A DNA stretch of 64,000 bases, from positions 84,291-148,290 of the forward strand of contig NZ_ASHR01000025.1 in assembly GCF_000400485.1 (NCBI RefSeq), written 5' to 3'. The translations under genes and the position numbers were made by a program. The DNA is from Agrococcus pavilionensis RW1. GTDB taxonomy: Bacteria; Actinomycetota; Actinomycetes; Actinomycetales; Microbacteriaceae. The notes under the pieces are model-generated. The model did not search any database, had not been told where the DNA came from, and worked only from the letters and a program-made list of their open reading frames with translations. Shown piece by piece: positions 44,344 through 55,600 of this stretch. The stretch's first letter is position 1. Every line of letters starts with the position of its first letter.

Positions 44344-44607
44344 ATGACGCACGACCACGAGCACCACACCGGCCACGAGCACGCCGCGCACGATCACGGA
44401 TCCCACGAGCACCATCACCATGAGCCCCCGGCCGGGGCGACCAACCTCGTCACCTGCCCGGTCATGCCCGGCAATCAGGTCGACCCGGCGTGGGCAGAGA
44501 AGCGCGGCCTGTTCCGTGACTACGAAGGCGCGCGGTACTGGTTCTGCTGCCCCGAGTGCGGGCCGCTGTTCGACGGCGACCCCGCCCGCTACGCCAACGC
44601 CGCCTGA
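44344..44607 (+). CDS. His-rich YHS-domain-like metal-binding protein
   Basis: 87 residues. Residues 1-29 contain about a dozen His in HEHHTGHEHAAHD-type runs. The C-terminal part (VTCPVMPGNQVDPAWAEKRG...YWFCCPECGPLFDGDP) is a YHS-like module with four Cys, often found fused or adjacent to copper ATPases. No signal peptide, so it probably buffers copper in the cytosol. AAGGAG precedes the ATG; it follows copA by 21 bp. Confidence 0.8.
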   Translation: MTHDHEHHTGHEHAAHDHGSHEHHHHEPPAGATNLVTCPVMPGNQVDPAWAEKRGLFRDYEGARYWFCCPECGPLFDGDPARYANAA

Positions 44608-44636
44608 CCCACGACGGCAGGGAAAGGGGGCGCGGG

Positions 44637-45218
44637 ATGGATACAGCGGTCGGTCTGGTGCAGGCCTACCTGCGGGTGAACGGGTACTTCACCGTCGCCG
44701 AGTACCCGGTGCTGGACGCGACCGGTCCGGACGGGCCGCGCACCGTCACCGACCTGGACATCCTCGCGATCCGACTGCACCACATCCCCGGCGACGACCC
44801 CGACCCGGCCCTCGGCGCCCGCCCCGGGGCGCCGGACATGATCGTCGGCGAGGTCAAGGAGGGCGCCCCGAAGCTAAACCCCGCGATGCGCGACCCCGCG
44901 GTGCTGGAGGCCGCGTTCGCTCGGTTCGGCTGCTGCACCCCCGCCGACGCGCCCGCCCTCGTCCAGGAGCTGCTGACGGCCGGGCAGGTCCTCGCCCCGG
45001 AGGGCCACCTGATCCGCACGGTCGCGTTCGGCAACACCGCCCGCCCCCATCGGTCCGGCTCCTGGCACACCGTCCCCCTCGAGCACATCCTCGACTATCT
45101 CCGCGATCACCTCGCCCGCAACTGGGCCGTCGTCGGTCGCACCCAGATCAAGGACGACACCCTCGGGCTGCTGGCTCTGATGGAGAAGGCCCACCGTGCC
45201 GGAACGGGCCGCCGATGA
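44637..45218 (+). CDS. Conserved hypothetical protein with a possible PD-(D/E)XK nuclease motif
   Basis: 193 residues, soluble. The order of VNGYFTVAEYPVLD, TVTDLDILAIRL and PDMIVGEVKEGAPKLN matches the alpha-beta-beta core of PD-(D/E)XK folds, with Asp in TDLDILA and ExK in GEVKEG; a C-terminal half has FARFGCCTP and a conserved-looking FGNTARPHR. I do not know a named family. It sits in the csoR-copA operon, so a stress-related nuclease or a non-enzymatic relative is possible. The start ATG 44637 follows GGGAAAGGGG. Confidence 0.65.
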   Translation: MDTAVGLVQAYLRVNGYFTVAEYPVLDATGPDGPRTVTDLDILAIRLHHIPGDDPDPALGARPGAPDMIVGEVKEGAPKLNPAMRDPAVLEAAFARFGCCTPADAPALVQELLTAGQVLAPEGHLIRTVAFGNTARPHRSGSWHTVPLEHILDYLRDHLARNWAVVGRTQIKDDTLGLLALMEKAHRAGTGRR

Positions 45219-45344
45219 GCCGGTTGCCGCGCACCGGTCCCCATCCGGGACCATCGCCCCTGGTCAGGCGTCGGTCGGGCGACCAGGCTGGGCAGGACCG
45301 CCGTGCGCCCGATCGGCGCCGGCGGGGATCCGGGCACACCGGGG

Positions 45345-45350
45345 TACGCT
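45345..45350 (+). promoter_or_regulatory. Candidate -10 for the DUF6153-DUF305 gene group
   Basis: TACGCT lies 23 nt before the GTG at 45373 within a 154-bp gap, with AGGAGG at 45361. No clear -35 or CsoR box is present. Confidence 0.4.
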
Positions 45351-45372
45351 GGACGCGGGAAGGAGGTCGGCG

Positions 45373-45864
45373 GTGAACCACATCCGAACCCTGGTGCACG
45401 CCCCATCCGGGCTGCACCGGCTGCTGCTGACCTTCGCGACCGCGCTCCTGCTGATCGCCGGCCTGCTGGCCATGCACACCCTCACCGGCACGCTCACCAG
45501 CGGGCACGCCGACACCCCCGCAGCGGCCTCTGAAGCCGTCCATGCCGCGCCCGACTCTGACCTGGGCGGCACCGTCGCGACCGGGAGCATGCTCGAGAAC
45601 ACCATCGGGACAGGCACCGAGGCTTCGGGCGGGCACTGCGAGGGCGACTGCGACAGCTCGGGCGGAATGCCGGACCATTCGATGCTGATGATGGCGTGCG
45701 TGCTGGCGCTGCTGGCCGCCACCATCGTGCTGCTCGCCCCGGCGCTGCTGGCCCCCCTGGGCACCGTCCTCGCCCTGCTACACCTGCACGGGCGGAATGT
45801 GCTCACCGCGTTACCGCACCCCCGACCACCTTCCCTCATCGTCCTGTCGATCAGTCGAACCTGA
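45373..45864 (+). CDS. DUF6153-like membrane protein with metal-binding loop
   Basis: 163 residues with two membrane helices (LLLTFATALLLIAGLLAMHTL and LMMACVLALLAATIVLLAPALLA) and an external loop containing HCEGDCDSSGGMPDHSMLMM, rich in Cys, His and Met. This arrangement matches DUF6153 proteins commonly found beside DUF305 genes in actinobacterial copper clusters. A periplasmic-side copper sensor or buffer role is inferred. GTG at 45373 has AGGAGG 6 nt upstream. Confidence 0.75.
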   Translation: MNHIRTLVHAPSGLHRLLLTFATALLLIAGLLAMHTLTGTLTSGHADTPAAASEAVHAAPDSDLGGTVATGSMLENTIGTGTEASGGHCEGDCDSSGGMPDHSMLMMACVLALLAATIVLLAPALLAPLGTVLALLHLHGRNVLTALPHPRPPSLIVLSISRT

Positions 45865-45969
45865 TTCCCCGCCCTCCCGTCGCCGCTGTGCCGGGAGATG
45901 CTGCGCCGTGCCCGCATACGGCTCGGGAATCAACTCACCATTCGACTGACTAGACAAGGACACCCACCC

Positions 45970-46605
45970 ATGCGTTTCCGCATTCTCGCGCTGAGCACCG
46001 CCGCGCTCGCCGCCGCGCTCGTGCTCGCCGGCTGCGCGCCCACCGACGGATCCATGCCCGGCATGGACCACGGCCCCGGCGGCATGACCAGCAGCACCCC
46101 CGCCCCCTCCGAGCAGGCATCGTTCAACTCCGCTGACGAGATGTTCGTCACGATGATGATCCCGCACCACGAACAGGCCATCGAGATGGCCGATCAGATC
46201 CTGGCCAAGGACGGCATCGACGAGCGGGTCGTGACCCTCGCCGAGCAGATCAAAGCCGCCCAAGGCCCCGAGATCCAGACCATGAAGGGCTGGCTCGAGG
46301 ACTGGGGAATCCCCTACGACGACTCCATGTCCGACATGGGCGGGATGGGCGGGATGGGCGGCATGGACCACGGCGACGGGATGATGTCCGACGACGACAT
46401 GGCCGCCCTGGACGCCGCCACCGGGGTCGAGGCGACCCGGCTGTTCCTCGAGGGCATGGTCGGCCACCACCAGGGCGCCGTCACCATGGCCCAGATGGTG
46501 CTGAACAACGGCGAGAACCCGGACGTGGCCGCGCTCGCCCAGCAGATCATCGACGGACAGACCGCCGAGATCACCACCATGCAGGACATCCTCGCCACCC
46601 TCTGA
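45970..46605 (+). CDS. DUF305 family copper-associated lipoprotein
   Basis: 211 residues. The signal peptide ends in the lipobox VLAGC (Cys22). Two DUF305 repeats follow, each with the conserved ferritin-like helix pair: FVTMMIPHHEQAIEMADQIL and FLEGMVGHHQGAVTMAQMVL. Met-rich stretches (GSMPGMDHGPGGM and DMGGMGGMGGMDHGDGM) provide soft-metal ligands. Extracytoplasmic, probably binding Cu(I). It follows the DUF6153 gene by about 105 bp. Confidence 0.9.
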   Translation: MRFRILALSTAALAAALVLAGCAPTDGSMPGMDHGPGGMTSSTPAPSEQASFNSADEMFVTMMIPHHEQAIEMADQILAKDGIDERVVTLAEQIKAAQGPEIQTMKGWLEDWGIPYDDSMSDMGGMGGMGGMDHGDGMMSDDDMAALDAATGVEATRLFLEGMVGHHQGAVTMAQMVLNNGENPDVAALAQQIIDGQTAEITTMQDILATL

Positions 46606-46672
46606 CCCGAACCCCTCGGGCGGGGCCGACCACCCCTGACCTGGACAGCGCCGGCCCGTCGAAAGGCCCATC

Positions 46673-46771
46673 ATGACTTCCCGGACTCTGGCCGCGTGCT
46701 TCGTGGGCATCATCCTCGCCCTGATCATCCTGTCCGCGGCGACCATCCTCTTCATCCAGGCGATCGCATGA
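46673..46771 (+). CDS. 32-residue single-helix membrane peptide
   Basis: ATG at 46673 preceded by GAAAGG; encodes a short polar start (MTSRTLAACF) then a hydrophobic helix (ILALIILSAATILFIQAI). The stop overlaps the ATG of the next gene (ATGA), which supports real translation. It may be a small subunit or a coupling peptide for the lipoprotein gene. No family recognised. Confidence 0.6.
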   Translation: MTSRTLAACFVGIILALIILSAATILFIQAIA

Positions 46772-47625
46772 GCAGCAACGCCACCACGATCACGGCCGCT
46801 GCCGTCGCCGCTGCCGCGGGGCTGCTGCTGACCGGCTGCACCTCCACGCCGACCGCCATCTCGGCACCCGCCCCGGACACGGGTCTCGGTCATGTGCACG
46901 GCATCGTCGACCTCGGCGGGAGCACCGTGCTGCTGGGCACCCACATCGGCCTCTACACCCTCACCGACACCGGCGACATCTCCGGCCCCCTGGGAGGCGC
47001 GGACTTCGACGCGATGGGCCTGACCGCCGACGGCGACGTCCTCTACGCCTCCGGGCACCCCGGACCGAACACCCCGGCGGAGCTCGGCAAGCACAACCTG
47101 GGACTCATCCGAAGCACCGACGCCGGGACCACCTGGGAGCCGGTCGCGTTTACCGGGCAGGAGGACTTCCACGTCCTCACCGCCGGAGACCGTGCGATCC
47201 ACGGGATCGGGTCCAGCTCGATCACCATCCGCACCAGCACCGACGGCGGGACCACCTGGATCGACGGCGCCGAGCTCCCCGCCGCCGACCTGACCGTCAC
47301 CACCGACGGCATCCTCTACGCCGCGACGCGGCAGGGCCTGCAGGAGAGCCGGGATGCGGGCGCCACCTTCGACCTCGTCGCGGATGCGCCGCCGCTCTAC
47401 CTGGTGGAGGCGGACTCCACGGGCGGGCTGGTCGGCGTCGACACCGACGGCACCCTCTGGCGACTCACCGGCACCGGATCCTGGGACAGCGTCGGTGCCG
47501 CCACGGGCACCGTCCAGGCGCTCGGGAACGCAGATGGGGCGGTCGTGCTCGTCGACGACCGCGGCGTCGTCTGGATCCACGGCACCGAGACCACCGTCGT
47601 CCTCCCGACAGGGACCGCACAATGA
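46768..47625 (+). CDS. Beta-propeller lipoprotein (F510_1955/sialidase-like family)
   Basis: 285 residues. Signal peptide with lipobox LLLTGC. The mature part has repeated BNR/sialidase-like blades ([41 protein letters not shown]) and the opening [14 protein letters not shown], typical of a family seen next to DUF305 and copper genes. No sialidase active site is evident; it is probably a binding protein. The start overlaps the small membrane peptide and the stop overlaps the next mini-ORF. Confidence 0.8.
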   Translation: MSSNATTITAAAVAAAAGLLLTGCTSTPTAISAPAPDTGLGHVHGIVDLGGSTVLLGTHIGLYTLTDTGDISGPLGGADFDAMGLTADGDVLYASGHPGPNTPAELGKHNLGLIRSTDAGTTWEPVAFTGQEDFHVLTAGDRAIHGIGSSSITIRTSTDGGTTWIDGAELPAADLTVTTDGILYAATRQGLQESRDAGATFDLVADAPPLYLVEADSTGGLVGVDTDGTLWRLTGTGSWDSVGAATGTVQALGNADGAVVLVDDRGVVWIHGTETTVVLPTGTAQ

Positions 47626-47687
47626 CCGCTATCACCATGACCACATTCGGCGGCCTCGGCCGCGAACCGCGAGGAGTCCTGCCATGA
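47622..47687 (+). CDS. 21-residue bridging ORF upstream of phosphoketolase
   Basis: Starts on the ATGA overlapping the lipoprotein stop and ends on the ATGA overlapping the phosphoketolase start, so it exactly fills the gap. The peptide ([11 protein letters not shown]...) is unlikely to have its own function; it may keep ribosomes translating across the junction. GAGGAG inside it is the phosphoketolase Shine-Dalgarno. Confidence 0.4.
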   Translation: MTAITMTTFGGLGREPRGVLP

Positions 47688-50137
47688 GCACCGCAGCGGC
47701 CCGTTGGGCCCACCGCACCACCGACGTCACCCTGGACCGACTGGAGGAGGTGGATGCGTGGTGGCGGGCGGCGAACTACCTGAGCATCGGGCAGATCTAC
47801 CTGCTCGACAACCCGCTGCTGCGCGACCCGCTCACCGCGGAGCACATCAAGCCGCGGCTGCTGGGGCACTGGGGCACCACCCCGGGTCTGAACTTCCTGT
47901 ACGCCCACCTCAACCGGGCGATCACCGATCGGGACCTGAACACCCTGTACGTGACCGGGCCGGGGCACGGCGGGCCGGGCATGGTCGCCAACGCCTACCT
48001 GGACGGCACGTACACGGAGCTGTACCCGCGGATCGACCGCACCGAGGAGGGACTGCGGGCGCTGTTCCGGCAGTTCTCCTTTCCCGGCGGCATCCCCTCG
48101 CACGCGTCCCCGGACACGCCGGGGTCGATCAACGAGGGCGGCGAGCTCGGCTATTCCCTTGTCCACGCCTATGGCGCCGCGTTCGACAACCCGGATCTGC
48201 TGGTCGCCTGTGTGATCGGCGACGGGGAGGCGGAGACCGGGCCGCTGGCGACCGCGTGGCACGGCAACAAGTTCCTCAACCCCGCCGCGGACGGGGTGGT
48301 GCTGCCGATCCTGCACCTGAACGGGTACAAGATCGCCAACCCGACGGTGCTGTCCCGCATCCCCGAGGACGAGCTGGTCGCGCTGCTGCGCGGCTACGGC
48401 CACGAGCCGTTCGTGGTCACCGTCGGCTTCGACGGCGAGGACCCGCAGGAGTCCCACGCCCGGTTCGCCGGCGTGCTGGACGAGGTGCTGGACCGGATCG
48501 CGGACATCAAGACCGCCGCGGCGGCCGGCACCCTGGAGGGCCGGCCTGCGTGGCCAGCGATCGTGCTGCGCAGCCCGAAAGGCTGGACCTGCCCGCCGGT
48601 GATCGACGGGCTCCCCGTGGAGGGCACCTGGCGGTCCCACCAGGTGCCGCTCGCCGAGGTCCGCGACACCCCCGAGCACCTGCAGATCCTCCAGGACTGG
48701 CTGGCCTCCTACCGGCCCGACGAGCTCTTCGACGCCGACGGCGCCCCGTTCCCCGCCACGGTCGCGGTCGCCCCGGCGGGAGTGCGGCGGATGAGCGCGA
48801 GCCCGGTCGCGAACGGCGGGCAGCTGACCGTCCCGCTGCGCCTGGGCGATTTCCGGGACCACGCCCACCCGGTCGACCCCGAGGCGCGAGGCGCGGAAAC
48901 CGGGGAGGCGACCCGGGTGCTCGGCGAATGGCTCGCCGACGTGATCCGGCACAACCCGGACAACTTCCGCATCTTCGGCCCCGACGAGACCGCCTCCAAC
49001 CGGCTCGCCCCGCCCGTGTTCGAGGCCACCGGCAAGCAGTGGAACGCGGCCGTGCTGCCGGTGGACGAGCATCTGGCGCCGACCGGGCGGGTGATGGAGG
49101 TGCTCAGCGAGCACCAGTGCCAGGGCTGGCTCGAAGGGTACGTCCTGACCGGCCGGCACGGCCTGTTCAACTGCTACGAGGCGTTCACGCACATCGTCGA
49201 CTCGATGTTCAACCAGCACGCCAAATGGCTCGAAGCCGCCAGCGAGGTGCCCTGGCGGGAACCGGTGCCGAGCTTCAACTACCTGCTCTCCAGCCACGTC
49301 TGGCGGCAGGACCACAACGGGTTCAGCCACCAGGATCCCGGGTTCATCGACCTCGCCCTGAACAAGAGCCCCGACATCGTCCGCGTCTACCTCCCGTTCG
49401 ACGCGAACACCCTGCTATCCACCTACGACCACTGCCTGCGCTCCACCGGCTACATCAACGTCGTCGTCGCCGGAAAGCAGCCCGCCCCGCAGTGGCTCAC
49501 CATGGACGAGGCGATCGAGCACTGCACCCGGGGCCTGGGCATCCTGCCCTGGGCCGGCACCGAGACCGAGGGGAACGAGCCGGACGTGGTGCTCGCCGCC
49601 GCCGGCGACGTGCCCACCCTCGAGGTGCTCGCCGCGGCCGCGCTGCTGCGCGAGCACATCCCGGGCCTGTCCGTGCGGGTCGTGAACGTGGTCGACCTGA
49701 CCCGTCTGCAATCCGAGGACCAGCACCCGCACGGGCTTCCGGACCGGGAGTTCGACGCGATCTTCACCCCCGACAAGCCGGTGATCTTCGCCTACCACGG
49801 CTACCCGTGGCTGATCCACCGTCTCACCTACAAGCGCGCCGGGCACCAGAACCTGCACGTGCACGGCTTCGTGGAGAAGGGCACCACCACGACCCCGTTC
49901 GACATGGTCATGCTCAACGACCTCGACCGCTACCGGCTCGCGATCGACGTCCTCGACCACGTCCCGGGCCTTGCTGCGACCCACGCGCAGCTGCGGCAGG
50001 AACTCGTCGACGCCCGCCTGCGCGCCCGCGCCCACACCCGCGAGCATGGCACCGACATCCCCGCCGTCGCCGACTGGCGCTGGCCCCACCCCGACACCGA
50101 CCTGAACCGCCCCTCCACCGCGAAGGAAATCCGATGA
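47684..50137 (+). CDS. xfp: Phosphoketolase (D-xylulose-5-phosphate/D-fructose-6-phosphate)
   Basis: Thiamine-diphosphate enzyme that splits xylulose-5-P or fructose-6-P with phosphate into acetyl-phosphate plus glyceraldehyde-3-P or erythrose-4-P. 817 residues, normal length. Visible blocks are [56 protein letters not shown], the ThDP motif [20 protein letters not shown], and [23 protein letters not shown] at 47684 with GAGGAG upstream. The stop overlaps the P-type ATPase start. It heads the carbon-metabolism part of the copper operon. Confidence 0.96.
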   Translation: MSTAAARWAHRTTDVTLDRLEEVDAWWRAANYLSIGQIYLLDNPLLRDPLTAEHIKPRLLGHWGTTPGLNFLYAHLNRAITDRDLNTLYVTGPGHGGPGMVANAYLDGTYTELYPRIDRTEEGLRALFRQFSFPGGIPSHASPDTPGSINEGGELGYSLVHAYGAAFDNPDLLVACVIGDGEAETGPLATAWHGNKFLNPAADGVVLPILHLNGYKIANPTVLSRIPEDELVALLRGYGHEPFVVTVGFDGEDPQESHARFAGVLDEVLDRIADIKTAAAAGTLEGRPAWPAIVLRSPKGWTCPPVIDGLPVEGTWRSHQVPLAEVRDTPEHLQILQDWLASYRPDELFDADGAPFPATVAVAPAGVRRMSASPVANGGQLTVPLRLGDFRDHAHPVDPEARGAETGEATRVLGEWLADVIRHNPDNFRIFGPDETASNRLAPPVFEATGKQWNAAVLPVDEHLAPTGRVMEVLSEHQCQGWLEGYVLTGRHGLFNCYEAFTHIVDSMFNQHAKWLEAASEVPWREPVPSFNYLLSSHVWRQDHNGFSHQDPGFIDLALNKSPDIVRVYLPFDANTLLSTYDHCLRSTGYINVVVAGKQPAPQWLTMDEAIEHCTRGLGILPWAGTETEGNEPDVVLAAAGDVPTLEVLAAAALLREHIPGLSVRVVNVVDLTRLQSEDQHPHGLPDREFDAIFTPDKPVIFAYHGYPWLIHRLTYKRAGHQNLHVHGFVEKGTTTTPFDMVMLNDLDRYRLAIDVLDHVPGLAATHAQLRQELVDARLRARAHTREHGTDIPAVADWRWPHPDTDLNRPSTAKEIR

Positions 50138-52674
50138 CCGACACCAGGACCGTGACCCTGCAGGTCAGCGGCATGATCCGCGCGACCTCCAAGAACGTCA
50201 CCGAAGCCCACCTCGCCCGCCAGCCGGGCGTCCTGTCCGTCGACGCGAACCCGGTCTCCCAGACCGCGACCGTCACCTACGACCCGCAGACCACCTCGGT
50301 CGCGCACCTGCAGAAGTGGGTGATCGAATGCGGCTACCACTGCGCCGGGCGATCCGTCCCGGACCACATCTGCGACCCCGCCCACGAACCTCACGAGCAC
50401 GCCGACCACCACGACCACGCCGAGCACGAGGGACGCGCGGTCTCCACCGGTCATGACACCCCGGCGGGGCACGAGCACCCGCACCCGGCAGCGGACCACG
50501 CGGACCACTCCGCCATGGACGCCGGCGCGCATGCCGGTCACGCTCCGGCCACCGAGGGCGGACACGATCACGGGGCTCAGCCGGCCGGCCGCAGCGCGCA
50601 GGATGTGATGGGCCACGGCGGGCATCACGGCGGCATGTCGATGGACGCGATGATCCGGGACATGCGCAACCGGTTCCTGGTCGCGTTGATCCTGTCGATC
50701 CCGATCACCCTCTGGTCCCCGATCGGCCGGGAGGTGATCGGCTTCGAAGTGCCGGCCCCGTTCGGGCTGCGCGACGACGTGTTCATGCTGATCGTGTCGC
50801 TGCCGGTGATCTTCTACTCGGCCTGGATCTTCTTCGACGGCGCCTACCGAGCCCTGCGGGCCCGCACCCTCGACATGATGGTGCTGGTCGCGGTCGGCGT
50901 CGGCACCGGCTGGATCTACAGCCTGATCATCACCCTCACCGGCGGCGGCGAGGTCTTCTACGAGGCGGCGACCGTGCTGGCCACCTTCGTGCTCCTCGGC
51001 CACTGGGTCGAGATGCGCGCCAGGGGCGGCGCGAACGACGCCATCCGACGGCTGCTGGAGCTCGCTCCCGCCCGCGCGGTCGTCCTCCGCGACGGCGAGG
51101 AGGTCGAGATCCCCACCTCCGAGGTCGTCCCCGGGGACCTCATGCTCATCCGCCCCGGCGCGAAGGTCCCCACCGACGGCGTCGTCGAGGACGGCGAGTC
51201 CGAGATCGACGAGTCGATGGTCACTGGCGAATCCATGCCGGTCGAGAAGGCGCCCGGCTCGGAGGTGATCGGCGCGACCGTGAATACCGTCGGCACCCTC
51301 CGGGTGCGCGCCACGAAGGTTGGCGCCGACACGGCGCTGGCGCAGATCGTGAAGCTGGTGCAGGAGGCGCAGAACTCCAAGGCCCCTGGGCAGCGTCTCG
51401 CCGACCGGGCCGCGTTCTGGCTCGTCCTGCTCGCCCTCGTCGGAGGCACTCTGACCTTCCTGGTGTGGTTCCTCGCCGGGGCGGATGTGCCGATGGCGAT
51501 CCTGTTCGCGATCACCGTCGTCGTTATCACCTGCCCCGACGCCCTCGGGCTCGCCACCCCGACCGCGATCATGGTCGGCACCGGCCTGGGCGCCAAGCGT
51601 GGTGTCCTGTTCAAGAACGCCACCGGCATCGAGACCGCCGCGCATATCGACACCGTCGTGCTGGACAAGACCGGCACTCTCACCAAGGGCGAGCCCGAGG
51701 TCACCGACTACATCCCCATCGGCATGGACGACCTCGAGCTACTCGCCCTCGCCGCGGCGCTCGAGCGGGAGTCGGAGCACCCGCTGGCCAAGGCGATCGT
51801 CACATACGCCGAGAGCCGGAACATCCCGCGTCGCACCGCGTCCGCGTTCCGCAACGTCACCGGGCAGGGCGCGATCGCCACCGTCGACGGAAGGCAGGTG
51901 GTGCTCGGCAACGCCCGGCTGATGGCCGCGCAGGGCATCGACACCGGCCCGGTCGTCTCGCAGCAGCAGGCCCTCGCAGACGGCGGCCGCACCGCGATCA
52001 TGTTCGCCGTCGACGGGCAGATCGCCGGCGTGATCGCCCTCGCCGACGCCCCCCGCGACACCGCGAAAGCCGCGATCGACGCACTCCACGAGCAGGGCAT
52101 CGAGGTGGCGATGCTCACCGGCGACAACAAGCCCACCGCCGAGCGCATCGCCTCGCTGCTGGGCATCGACACCGTGATCGCCGACGTGCTCCCCGAGGAC
52201 AAGTCCGCCAAGATCGCCGAGCTCCAGGCATCCGGCAAGAAGGTCGCGATGGTCGGCGACGGCGTCAACGACGCCCCCGCCCTCGCCCAGGCGGACCTCG
52301 GCATCGCGATCGGCGCCGGCACCGACGTCGCCATCGAGACCGCAGACGTCGTCCTGATGCGCTCCGACCCGCTCGATGTCGCGATCGCGCTGAAGATCGG
52401 GAAGGGCACGCTGCGGAAGATGCGGCAGAACCTCGGCTGGGCCATCGGCTACAACGCCATCGCGCTGCCCATCGCCGCCGGCGTGTTCTACCCCGCGTTC
52501 GGGATCATGCTCACCCCCGAGATCGCCGCCATCAGCATGTCCGGCTCCAGCGTGATCGTCGCCGTCAACGCGCTCCTGCTCAAGCGGCTCCGGCTGCCCG
52601 CCCAGCAGGCCCCCGCGGCCCCGGCAGAGGCGAGCAGCCTCGCCCCGGCGTCGACGCCCGGCGGCGCCTCATGA
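50134..52674 (+). CDS. Heavy-metal P1B-type ATPase with CPD motif and degenerate HMA domain
   Basis: 846 residues. Residues 1-75 form an HMA fold whose metal motif is lost (GMIRATSK where GMTCxxC is expected). A His-rich linker (about residues 85-175, many HEH/HDH repeats) follows, then a normal P1B core: membrane helices, TGES, DKTGTL with Asp511, the HP motif SEHPLAKAI, and TGDNKPTA plus [10 protein letters not shown]. The translocation motif in the key helix is [11 protein letters not shown] (residues 467-469 CPD) instead of CPC or CPH, so metal selectivity is uncertain; CopB-like Cu export or ion uptake are both possible. Coupled to xfp by ATGA. Confidence 0.9.
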   Translation: MTDTRTVTLQVSGMIRATSKNVTEAHLARQPGVLSVDANPVSQTATVTYDPQTTSVAHLQKWVIECGYHCAGRSVPDHICDPAHEPHEHADHHDHAEHEGRAVSTGHDTPAGHEHPHPAADHADHSAMDAGAHAGHAPATEGGHDHGAQPAGRSAQDVMGHGGHHGGMSMDAMIRDMRNRFLVALILSIPITLWSPIGREVIGFEVPAPFGLRDDVFMLIVSLPVIFYSAWIFFDGAYRALRARTLDMMVLVAVGVGTGWIYSLIITLTGGGEVFYEAATVLATFVLLGHWVEMRARGGANDAIRRLLELAPARAVVLRDGEEVEIPTSEVVPGDLMLIRPGAKVPTDGVVEDGESEIDESMVTGESMPVEKAPGSEVIGATVNTVGTLRVRATKVGADTALAQIVKLVQEAQNSKAPGQRLADRAAFWLVLLALVGGTLTFLVWFLAGADVPMAILFAITVVVITCPDALGLATPTAIMVGTGLGAKRGVLFKNATGIETAAHIDTVVLDKTGTLTKGEPEVTDYIPIGMDDLELLALAAALERESEHPLAKAIVTYAESRNIPRRTASAFRNVTGQGAIATVDGRQVVLGNARLMAAQGIDTGPVVSQQQALADGGRTAIMFAVDGQIAGVIALADAPRDTAKAAIDALHEQGIEVAMLTGDNKPTAERIASLLGIDTVIADVLPEDKSAKIAELQASGKKVAMVGDGVNDAPALAQADLGIAIGAGTDVAIETADVVLMRSDPLDVAIALKIGKGTLRKMRQNLGWAIGYNAIALPIAAGVFYPAFGIMLTPEIAAISMSGSSVIVAVNALLLKRLRLPAQQAPAAPAEASSLAPASTPGGAS

Positions 52675-52697
52675 CCGGACGCGAGGCGCCGCGATGA
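52671..52697 (+). CDS. 8-residue bridging ORF between the P-type ATPase and the GH65 fusion
   Basis: Encodes MTGREAPR. Its ATG overlaps the ATPase stop and its TGA overlaps the next ATG, the same arrangement as the mini-ORF before xfp. Probably a translational bridge rather than a functional peptide. Confidence 0.35.
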   Translation: MTGREAPR

Positions 52698-55600
52698 CTC
52701 CGCGGTCGGCAGAGCACGGGACTCACCACCTCGATGCCGTCTACGACGCGGTGCTGTTCGACATGGACGGCGTGGTCACGAACACCGCCGCGATCCATGC
52801 CGCCGCGTGGAAGCAGCTGTTCGACGAGGTGCTGCGAGACCCGCGTGTGCAGGTGGACGACCCCGAGACGACCTTCGACCCGGTCGCCGACTACCGCCGC
52901 TATGTGGACGGGCGAACCCGCGAGGACGGGGTATCGGCGTACCTGGCGACCCGTGGGATCGCCCTGGACGCCGGAGATCCCGACGACCCACCAACGGCGT
53001 GGACGATCGCGGGGCTCGCGGCGCGCAAGAACGAGCTGTTCCTGGCGGAGCTGGGCACCCGTGGGCTGCGCGTCTATCCGGGCACCGCGGCGCTGCTGCA
53101 TCGCCTGCGGGACGCGGCCGTGCCGGTCGGGCTGGTCACCGCGAGCCGGAACGCGCAGCAGATGCTCGCCGCCGCAGGACTGGCCGGCTGCTTCGACACC
53201 GTGGTGGACGGCCGGATCGCGCTCACGCATCACCTGAAAGGCAAGCCGGATCCCGCCATGTTCGTGGAGGCGGCCCGGCGACTGGGTGTCGCCGCGGCCC
53301 GCACCGCGGTCGTCGAGGACTCGGTCGCCGGCGTAGCGGCCGCGAGGCGCGGAGGCTTCGGCTTCGTCGTCGGCATCGACCGCGCCGGAGCGCGGGAGCA
53401 GCTCGAGGCCGCGGGCGCCGACCTCGTCCTGGCCGATGTCGCCGAGCTCGACCTGGGCGTCTCCACCACGGATCCGTGGCAGCTGGTCTACGACGGCTTC
53501 GACCCCGCGCACGAAGGGCACCGGGAGGCGCTCACCGCGCTGGGGAACGGCTACATGGCCACCCGTGGCGCCCGGCCCGAGCACCACGACGACGGCATCC
53601 ACTATCCCGGCACCTACCTCGCCGGCGTGTACAACCGACTGGCGAGCACCATCCACGGGCGCGAGCTCGAGGAGGAGCATCTCGTCAACACGCCCAACTG
53701 GCTTCCGGTGGACCTCCGCATCGGAGGCGGGCCGTGGCTGTCCACCGGCCAGGTCGTCGCGCACAGCGAACGACGCGAGCTCGACCTGCGCCGCGGCCTG
53801 GTCGTCCGCCGCGCGGTCCTCACCGCTCCGAACGGGGATCGACTCGACTTCGTGCAGACGACGTTCACCTCCCTGGACGAACCTCACCTTGCCGTGCTGG
53901 AAACCACGCTCACCGCCCCCGACTGGAGCGGCACGGTCACCCTTCGCGCCGGGATCGACGCCGGCGTGCGCAACAGCAACGTGGCCGCGTACCTCGGATC
54001 GGACGCCACCCACCTCACGCAGCCGACGTTCCGCCACGTCGGCGACACCACCCTCTGCGAGGTGCGGACCCGACAGAGCCGGGTCCACATCGCCACCGCC
54101 GTCCGCACGACCCTCACCGGAACCGACAGCGCGACCGATCACCGCATCGACACGCCATCGCAGCCCACCCGGGAGCTGCGCATCCCTCTGGAGCAGGGTC
54201 GACCGGTCACCCTCACCAAGACGGCCGCGATCTACACCTCCCACGATCGGGCCATCAGCGAGCCGGGTGGTGCCGCCCTGACCCTGCTCACCGAACGCGG
54301 TGGCGACGTCGAGGCGCTGCGGGAACGCCACGCGGCGGCGTGGCGGCGACTCTGGGAACGCTTCGCGGTCACCCTGGACGCCGACACGCACAGCCGACTC
54401 ATCCTGAACCTGCACGTCTTCCACCTGCTCCAGACCCTCTCGCCGCACACCGTCGAGCTCGACGCCGGGGTGCCCGCCCGCGGCCTGCACGGCGAGGGGT
54501 ATCGGGGGCACGTCTTCTGGGACGAGGTGTTCGTCCTGCCCGTGATCGCTCTGCGCACGCCCGAGATCAGCCGGGCGCTGATCGACTACCGCTGGCGGCG
54601 ACTGGACGCCGCCCGCGCCGCGGCGACCGCCGCCGGACTCCGCGGAGCCCTCTTCCCCTGGCAGAGCGGCAGCGACGGTCGCGAGGAGACGCCCGAGGCG
54701 CTCTACAACCCGCGCTCCGGTCGGTGGATGCCGGACAACTCCCACCGTCAACGCCACGTCGGCCTCGCCATCGCCTACAACGCCTGGCAGCACTACCAGG
54801 CCACCGGCGACCTCGAGTGGCTCGCCGAACGCGGCGGCGAGCTCATCATCGAGGTCACCCGCCTGTTCGCCTCGCTCGCCGAGCACGACACTGCCACCGA
54901 CCGCTTCCACATCGCCGGGGTGATGGGACCCGACGAGTTCCACGACGGCGCCCCGGACGCTCCCGGCAGCGGCCTGCGCGACAACACGTACACCAACGTC
55001 CTCGCCTCTTGGGTCGCCACGCGAGCGGCCCGGACACTCGCCCTGCTCCACGGGCACCGCGGCGAGGGCCTCCGCGACCGGCTCCGCGTCACCGACGAGG
55101 AGATCGCGGGATGGGCCCGGCTCAGCACACGACTGGCGGTGGGGTTCCACCGCGACGGCATCCTCACCCAGTTCGACGGCTACGAGAGCCTGCAGGAGCT
55201 GGACTGGGACCACTACCGCGAGGAGTACGGGAACATCGGCCGGCTCGATCTCATCCTCGAGTCCGAGAACGACAGCACCAACTGGTACAAGCTCGCCAAG
55301 CAGCCCGACGTCGTCATGCTGGTCTACCTGCTCGGTCACGACGGGCTCCGGGCGCAGCTCGCCACGCTCGGCTACCCGTTCTCCGAGCAGGACCTGACCC
55401 GCACGGTCGAGTACTACCTCGCCCGCACCGCCAACGGGTCGACGCTCAGCCGAGTCGTGAACGCCTCCGTCCTGGCCGGCATCGACCCGTCCCGCTCCTG
55501 GATCGCGTTCCGCGAGGCGCTGATCGCCGATCTCGACGACTCCCAGGGCGGCACCACCCGCGAAGGGATCCACCTCGGCGCGATGGCCGGCACCATCGAC

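Noticed and set aside
46673..46771. Treating the 32-codon ORF as noise
   Set aside because: Kept as a feature: it has a ribosome site, a coherent membrane helix and an ATGA overlap with the next gene.
47704..50110. Second long plus-strand frame overlapping phosphoketolase
   Set aside because: Arg/Pro/Gly-rich shadow frame; it merges into the true P-type ATPase frame only because no stop occurs by chance.
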